DNA from: Firmicutes bacterium UBA6648
GTDB lineage: Bacteria; Bacillota; Clostridia; Peptostreptococcales; Anaerovoracaceae
Reading direction: 5' to 3'
Length of the DNA stretch: 18,139 nt
NCBI GenBank assembly: GCA_002455605.1
Contig: DKLE01000245.1
Span: forward strand, 1 to 18,139
Shown: piece after piece, positions 15,155-18,139 of the stretch
How positions within the stretch are numbered: position 1 is the first letter of the stretch
Layout of the letters: each line of letters begins with the position of its first letter
Position numbers and translations under genes: made by a program
The notes under the pieces: generated by a model
What the model saw: only the letters and a program-made list of their open reading frames with translations
Database searches by the model: none
Told to the model about the DNA's origin: nothing

Positions 15155-17668
15155 ATGAATGACATATTATTTAGAAATAATAACGAGAGCATATTAAAGA
15201 AATTAGCGAAACGCTCTATGAAATCTCAAAAAAACTATGTAGCCATTTTGGCAATCATACTCGCGACTTTGCTTTTTACTAGTTTGTTCACGATTGCAAT
15301 TAGTTTACAATCCTCTATGCAGGACAGCAATATGCGAACGATTGGTACATCTGCCCATGCAGGTGTAAAACATATTACATTAGATGAATATAACGCATTG
15401 AGTTCTTACAGTGAAATAAAGGAAATTGGTCATTCTATTATTTTTGGTTACGCTATTGGGGATTGTTTTAATAAGACACCCACCGAAGTACGTTGGGCTG
15501 ATACAAACTATGCAGAATGGACATTTAATTACCCAGACATGGGCAGACTTCCAGAAAAAGAAAATGAACTTGCCACTAGTAGAATTGTGTTAGCCGCTAT
15601 GGGTATTCCTGATGAAATTGGTACGCAAATTGAATTAACCTATTCTACTGATAATGATACAATAACCAATACTTTTACATTGTGTGGTATTTGGAATGGC
15701 GATTCTGTGGCATACCGACAAACTATCCTGCTTTCCGAACCCTATACTGAAAGAGTGGTTCCGGCTGTTCATGGTAAATCGGACGGAATTGTAACGGCTT
15801 CTACCGGGTATATAGACTGCATTTTCATGCTGCCTACTGCGTGGAATATTGAAAAGCAAGCACAGGAGATTGAAACACAATATGAACTGGATGATCGGGT
15901 TAGCGTGAATACAGCATATAATGCAGCGGAAATAAATCTATCAACTGTATTACCTGTATTAGCTGGAGTTCTGGTGATTTTTATAGCAGGCTACTTGTTA
16001 ATCTACAATGTTTTTTATATTTCTATTGCACAGGACATTCGTTTTTATGGTATGCTGAAAACACTTGGAACAACGTCAAGGCAGATTTGTAAAATCGTAT
16101 ATAAAAAGGCGTTTCGCTTAGCACTTGTTGGCATTCCTCTCGGATTGGCTTTAGGTTGGCCTATTGGTCAAGTGCTGCTTCCGTCCATTATAGGAATATT
16201 AAGTGAAGATATGCAGATTATTGTTACTGTAAATCCCTTTATATTCCTTGCAGCTATCATTTTTGCTTTGCTAACTATATTTATAAGCTGTCAGAAACCT
16301 GCAAAAATGGCAGCAAGGGTATCACCTATTGAAGCTCTGAGATATGTGGGACAATCATCGGGCAAGAAAAAAAATAAGCGCAGTAGACCTATTAGCACTA
16401 TCATGATGGCGATGAAAAACCTTGGTCGCAGCAAGAAAAAAGTTATAATTGTCACACTATCCTGCGCGTTAAGTATCGTACTTCTTAATAGTGTTTATAC
16501 CTATGTCAATTCTTTTGATTTTGACAAATTTGTGTCTACTTTAAGTCTTACTGACTTTACTGTTTCAGACGCAACAGTTATTAACAGCAATAGTCCATTT
16601 AATACTGCAAATGTGAGTAAGGATTTTATAGAGCAAGCCGAGAGCTTAGATGGACTGGAAGATATAGGAAGCATTTACCTATATTCTTCTCCACAACCGC
16701 TTGATAACACAGCCTTAAATTTATTAAAAAAAATGTCAGGTCAATCTGTAGCAGTTGCCACTGATTATGAAAATTATGTAGTCCGCAAAGAACATGGCGT
16801 AAATCTCTATGGGCTGGACGTATGGCTTGCAGAATATCTACAGGTCATTGAGGGAGATTTGAATACAGAAAAATGGCAGTCAGGGAATGGTATCTATGTA
16901 ACTCCTATGAAAATGATGGGTGACGGTACATTAACGCTATACCATCCGGGAGATAACATTACAGTTAATTGCGGGAATGGAATAAGTAAAATTTATGAAG
17001 TTCTCGCTGTCATAGATGTGCCACAGGCATTGGAAACCCCTTTGTATATTGACATGGGGATTGCGTTTGTATTACCCTCAAATGAGTTTTTGAACAATAT
17101 GGGTTCCACTGACTATCTGCCGATGAAAACTGTTTTTAACATAGATGATGAGCATATTATTTCTACTGAAAATTGGCTGCAAAATTATACTACTAACACA
17201 GACAGTAATTTGGATTATTATTCAAAAGTAACTCTACGTCAAACTTTTCAAGATATGATAAATATGTTTCAGATTATTGGTGGTGCGCTTTGTGCAATCC
17301 TTGCCCTAATTGGTATTTTGAACTTTATAAACTCTATGACAACCTCTATTCTCTCTCGACACAAAGAAATTGCCATGCTGCAATCTGTGGGTATGACCGG
17401 ACAGCAGGTAAAAGAAATGCTGATTTTTGAAGGAATTGGATATTCCTTGTTGGGGGTATTGTGTTCATTGCTTCTTTCCGTGATATCTAGCGTTACGGTG
17501 GTAAAAATGATGGGGGCAGAATTGGACTATTTTACATGGCATTTTACCTTACTGCCCGTAGCCCTCTGTGTTATTCCCCTAATTGCTATTACTGCTGTCG
17601 TGCCTTTGTTGTGCTATAAAAAAATGGCACAACAAACAGTTGTTGAACGTTTGAGAATAGCGGAATAG
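15155..17668 (+). CDS. FtsX/MacB-type ABC permease, module 2 (full length)
   Basis: An 837-residue membrane protein with two FtsX halves and about eight helices. Helix 1 lies at about 27-50, followed by an extracellular domain of about 200 residues. Helices 2-4 come next (VLPVLAGVLVIFIAGYLLIY and two more), then a basic cytoplasmic link with KPAKMAARVSPIEALRY and helix 5. A second extracellular domain of about 230 residues and helices 6-8 complete it. It ends VVERLRIAE. The ATG follows AAAGGGGG; an in-frame extension back to 15107 lies inside the ATPase gene and is rejected. Unlike the module 1 permease, it keeps both extracellular domains. The family suggests action on an envelope-active peptide or lipid-linked substrate; which one is not known. 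Confidence 0.92.
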   Translation: MNDILFRNNNESILKKLAKRSMKSQKNYVAILAIILATLLFTSLFTIAISLQSSMQDSNMRTIGTSAHAGVKHITLDEYNALSSYSEIKEIGHSIIFGYAIGDCFNKTPTEVRWADTNYAEWTFNYPDMGRLPEKENELATSRIVLAAMGIPDEIGTQIELTYSTDNDTITNTFTLCGIWNGDSVAYRQTILLSEPYTERVVPAVHGKSDGIVTASTGYIDCIFMLPTAWNIEKQAQEIETQYELDDRVSVNTAYNAAEINLSTVLPVLAGVLVIFIAGYLLIYNVFYISIAQDIRFYGMLKTLGTTSRQICKIVYKKAFRLALVGIPLGLALGWPIGQVLLPSIIGILSEDMQIIVTVNPFIFLAAIIFALLTIFISCQKPAKMAARVSPIEALRYVGQSSGKKKNKRSRPISTIMMAMKNLGRSKKKVIIVTLSCALSIVLLNSVYTYVNSFDFDKFVSTLSLTDFTVSDATVINSNSPFNTANVSKDFIEQAESLDGLEDIGSIYLYSSPQPLDNTALNLLKKMSGQSVAVATDYENYVVRKEHGVNLYGLDVWLAEYLQVIEGDLNTEKWQSGNGIYVTPMKMMGDGTLTLYHPGDNITVNCGNGISKIYEVLAVIDVPQALETPLYIDMGIAFVLPSNEFLNNMGSTDYLPMKTVFNIDDEHIISTENWLQNYTTNTDSNLDYYSKVTLRQTFQDMINMFQIIGGALCAILALIGILNFINSMTTSILSRHKEIAMLQSVGMTGQQVKEMLIFEGIGYSLLGVLCSLLLSVISSVTVVKMMGAELDYFTWHFTLLPVALCVIPLIAITAVVPLLCYKKMAQQTVVERLRIAE

Positions 17669-17731
17669 CAGTTCAATTAAAGTCTTTTATAAAGGTACCT
17701 TTTAGCCAATTTTACGAAAGGGAGTATTTCC

Positions 17732-17901
17732 ATGGCGAAAAAGAAAAATCAACCGCAGATACTTCCTATGCTAAAATGGTTGAACAAATGAGCCGGATTA
17801 GCGGCATAGGTGAAAATAAATTGCGTGAGCTTATTGACAGCGGAGAACTGGAATATATCCAAAATGGCAACCGCCGTCTGATTGCTGACGCTGCTATTTG
17901 A
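17732..17901 (+). pseudogene. Excisionase-like helix-turn-helix gene, frameshifted
   Basis: An ATG with a good AAGGGAG ribosome site begins MAKKKNQPQ, typical of Tn916-type excisionases, but this frame stops after 19 codons. The neighbouring frame carries the domain: MSRISGIGENKLRELIDSG, then ELEYIQNGNRRLIAD, ending in TGA at 17899-17901. The two fit one protein after a single-base change near 17750-17770. The recognition helix and GNRRL wing agree with Xis proteins that control excision of conjugative elements. It sits just left of the tRNA-Ser gene, where xis and int usually lie. No integrase follows. Confidence 0.65.
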
Positions 17902-18019
17902 AGCTGTTACAGCGCAGTATATTGATGTTGGAATTGAGCGTAAAAAAACGGTACTTGAGACATGCCATAAGGCATTACAGTCGCTATCAGCCAAACTGAG
18001 CACCAATAAAAAGGCATAA
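17902..18019 (+). pseudogene. Unidentified coding remnant beside the tRNA
   Basis: An open frame from the TGA at 17879 to the TAA at 18017-18019 reads EAVTAQYIDVGIERKKTVLETCHKALQ, ending STNKKA. It has no start codon with a ribosome site. The composition is protein-like and amphipathic. It may be the end of the excisionase-like gene in another frame, or the tail of another element gene. I do not recognise it, and it does not look like an integrase C-terminus. Confidence 0.3.
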
Positions 18020-18020
18020 G

Positions 18021-18054
18021 AAAACCCGCGTAAACCCTTGATTTACGCGGGTTT
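18021..18054 (-). terminator. Terminator of tRNA-Ser
   Basis: A perfect 13-base stem (18022-18034 with 18042-18054, AAACCCGCGTAAA and its complement) with a 7-base loop begins 6 bases past the tRNA 3' end. On the minus strand it is followed by TTTTCTT. It could also stop plus-strand transcription from module 2. Confidence 0.75.
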
Positions 18055-18059
18055 GTTGT

Positions 18060-18139
18060 TGGCGGAGGCGGTGGGATTCGAACCCACGTGCCCTTGCGGA
18101 CAACCGCATTTCGAGTGCGGCTCGTTATGACCACTTCGA
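18060..18139 (-). tRNA. tRNA-Ser (anticodon CGA), 5' part beyond the window
   Basis: Read on the minus strand, the 3' end is encoded CCA at 18060-18062. The T-arm is GTGGG-TTCGAAT-CCCAC. The long variable arm TGTCC-GCAA-GGGCA is characteristic of class II tRNAs. The anticodon stem is CCGCA/TGCGG with loop CTCGAAA, giving anticodon CGA, which reads UCG serine codons. The D-arm region is partly present and the acceptor 5' strand lies beyond the window. The long variable arm plus CGA makes serine the clear assignment. Confidence 0.92.

Larger units (their letters stand above)
11671..18115. mobile_element. Relic genomic island in tRNA-Ser carrying module 2
   Basis: The boundaries are the tRNA-Ser fragment (11671-11732) and the matching part of the tRNA-Ser gene (18054-18115), which face the same way as attL/attR would. 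Inside are a broken XRE regulator near the left end, the module 2 genes, and a broken excisionase-like gene beside the tRNA, where xis and int normally sit. No integrase remains. The 13% divergence of the repeats and the number of broken genes indicate an old, immobile insertion. The interpretation is inferred from geometry; the individual parts are seen in the sequence. Confidence 0.55.

Noticed and set aside
17691..17702. Palindrome AAAGGTACCTTT after the module 2 permease
   Set aside because: A 12-base palindrome without a loop or T-run is too short to call a terminator, and no regulator can be tied to it.
17749..18006. Minus-strand open frame of 85 codons
   Set aside because: It is antisense to the excisionase-like remnant, and its translation shows no domain.
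1..18139. CRISPR arrays, rRNA genes, riboswitches, retron-like or toxin-antitoxin systems
   Set aside because: I looked for regularly spaced repeats, conserved RNA-like leaders and small paired genes on both strands and found none that could be supported.

Overview
The window looks like chromosomal DNA of a low-GC Gram-positive anaerobe, most likely class Clostridia (Bacillota). The grounds are strong AGGAGG-type ribosome sites, AT-rich intergenic DNA with TTGACA/TATAAT promoters, an EFR1-type flavodoxin-ferredoxin, a secreted amidase with a copper-amine-oxidase-like N-terminal domain, and bacitracin/antimicrobial-peptide-type sensor-transporter operons. I cannot name the species.

Layout. 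(1) 1-3675, mostly minus strand: an EFR1-type ferredoxin, a decayed membrane-protein fragment, a class I SAM methyltransferase and a cell-wall amidase. Two diverged copies of a short sequence (1-45 and 2049-2092) bracket the first three and resemble the start of an IS3-type transposase. (2) 3940-7011, plus strand: two MarR-controlled units. One is marR-flavodoxin with palindromic operators in its promoter. The other is a marR gene followed by an MFS exporter. The promoters of this second pair share an identical 18-base box, and the exporter is frameshifted. (3) 7104-11642, module 1: a small helix-turn-helix gene, response regulator, intramembrane-type histidine kinase, ABC ATPase and FtsX-type permease, with the first three and the last two genes coupled by short overlaps. 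(4) 11671-18139, module 2: the same gene order again (broken helix-turn-helix gene, regulator, kinase, ATPase, large permease). It lies between a decayed fragment of tRNA-Ser and a tRNA-Ser gene cut by the window edge.

How the genes work together. In each module the kinase has two membrane helices and almost no extracellular loop, so it probably senses through the membrane or through its partner FtsX-type transporter. The regulator would then switch on the adjacent ATPase/permease genes, giving response or resistance to a peptide antibiotic or other envelope stress. This follows family knowledge of Bce-type modules; the ligand is unknown.

Points most worth attention. Module 2 has the geometry of an old genomic island inserted in the 3' half of tRNA-Ser: an 87% identical 62-base direct repeat, a broken XRE regulator at one end, and a broken excisionase-like gene next to the tRNA with no integrase left. 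The module 1 ATPase has glycine where the Walker B catalytic glutamate should be, while module 2 keeps the glutamate. I see no CRISPR array, rRNA, or plainly new multi-gene system. The novelty lies in the paired modules, the relic island and the altered ATPase.
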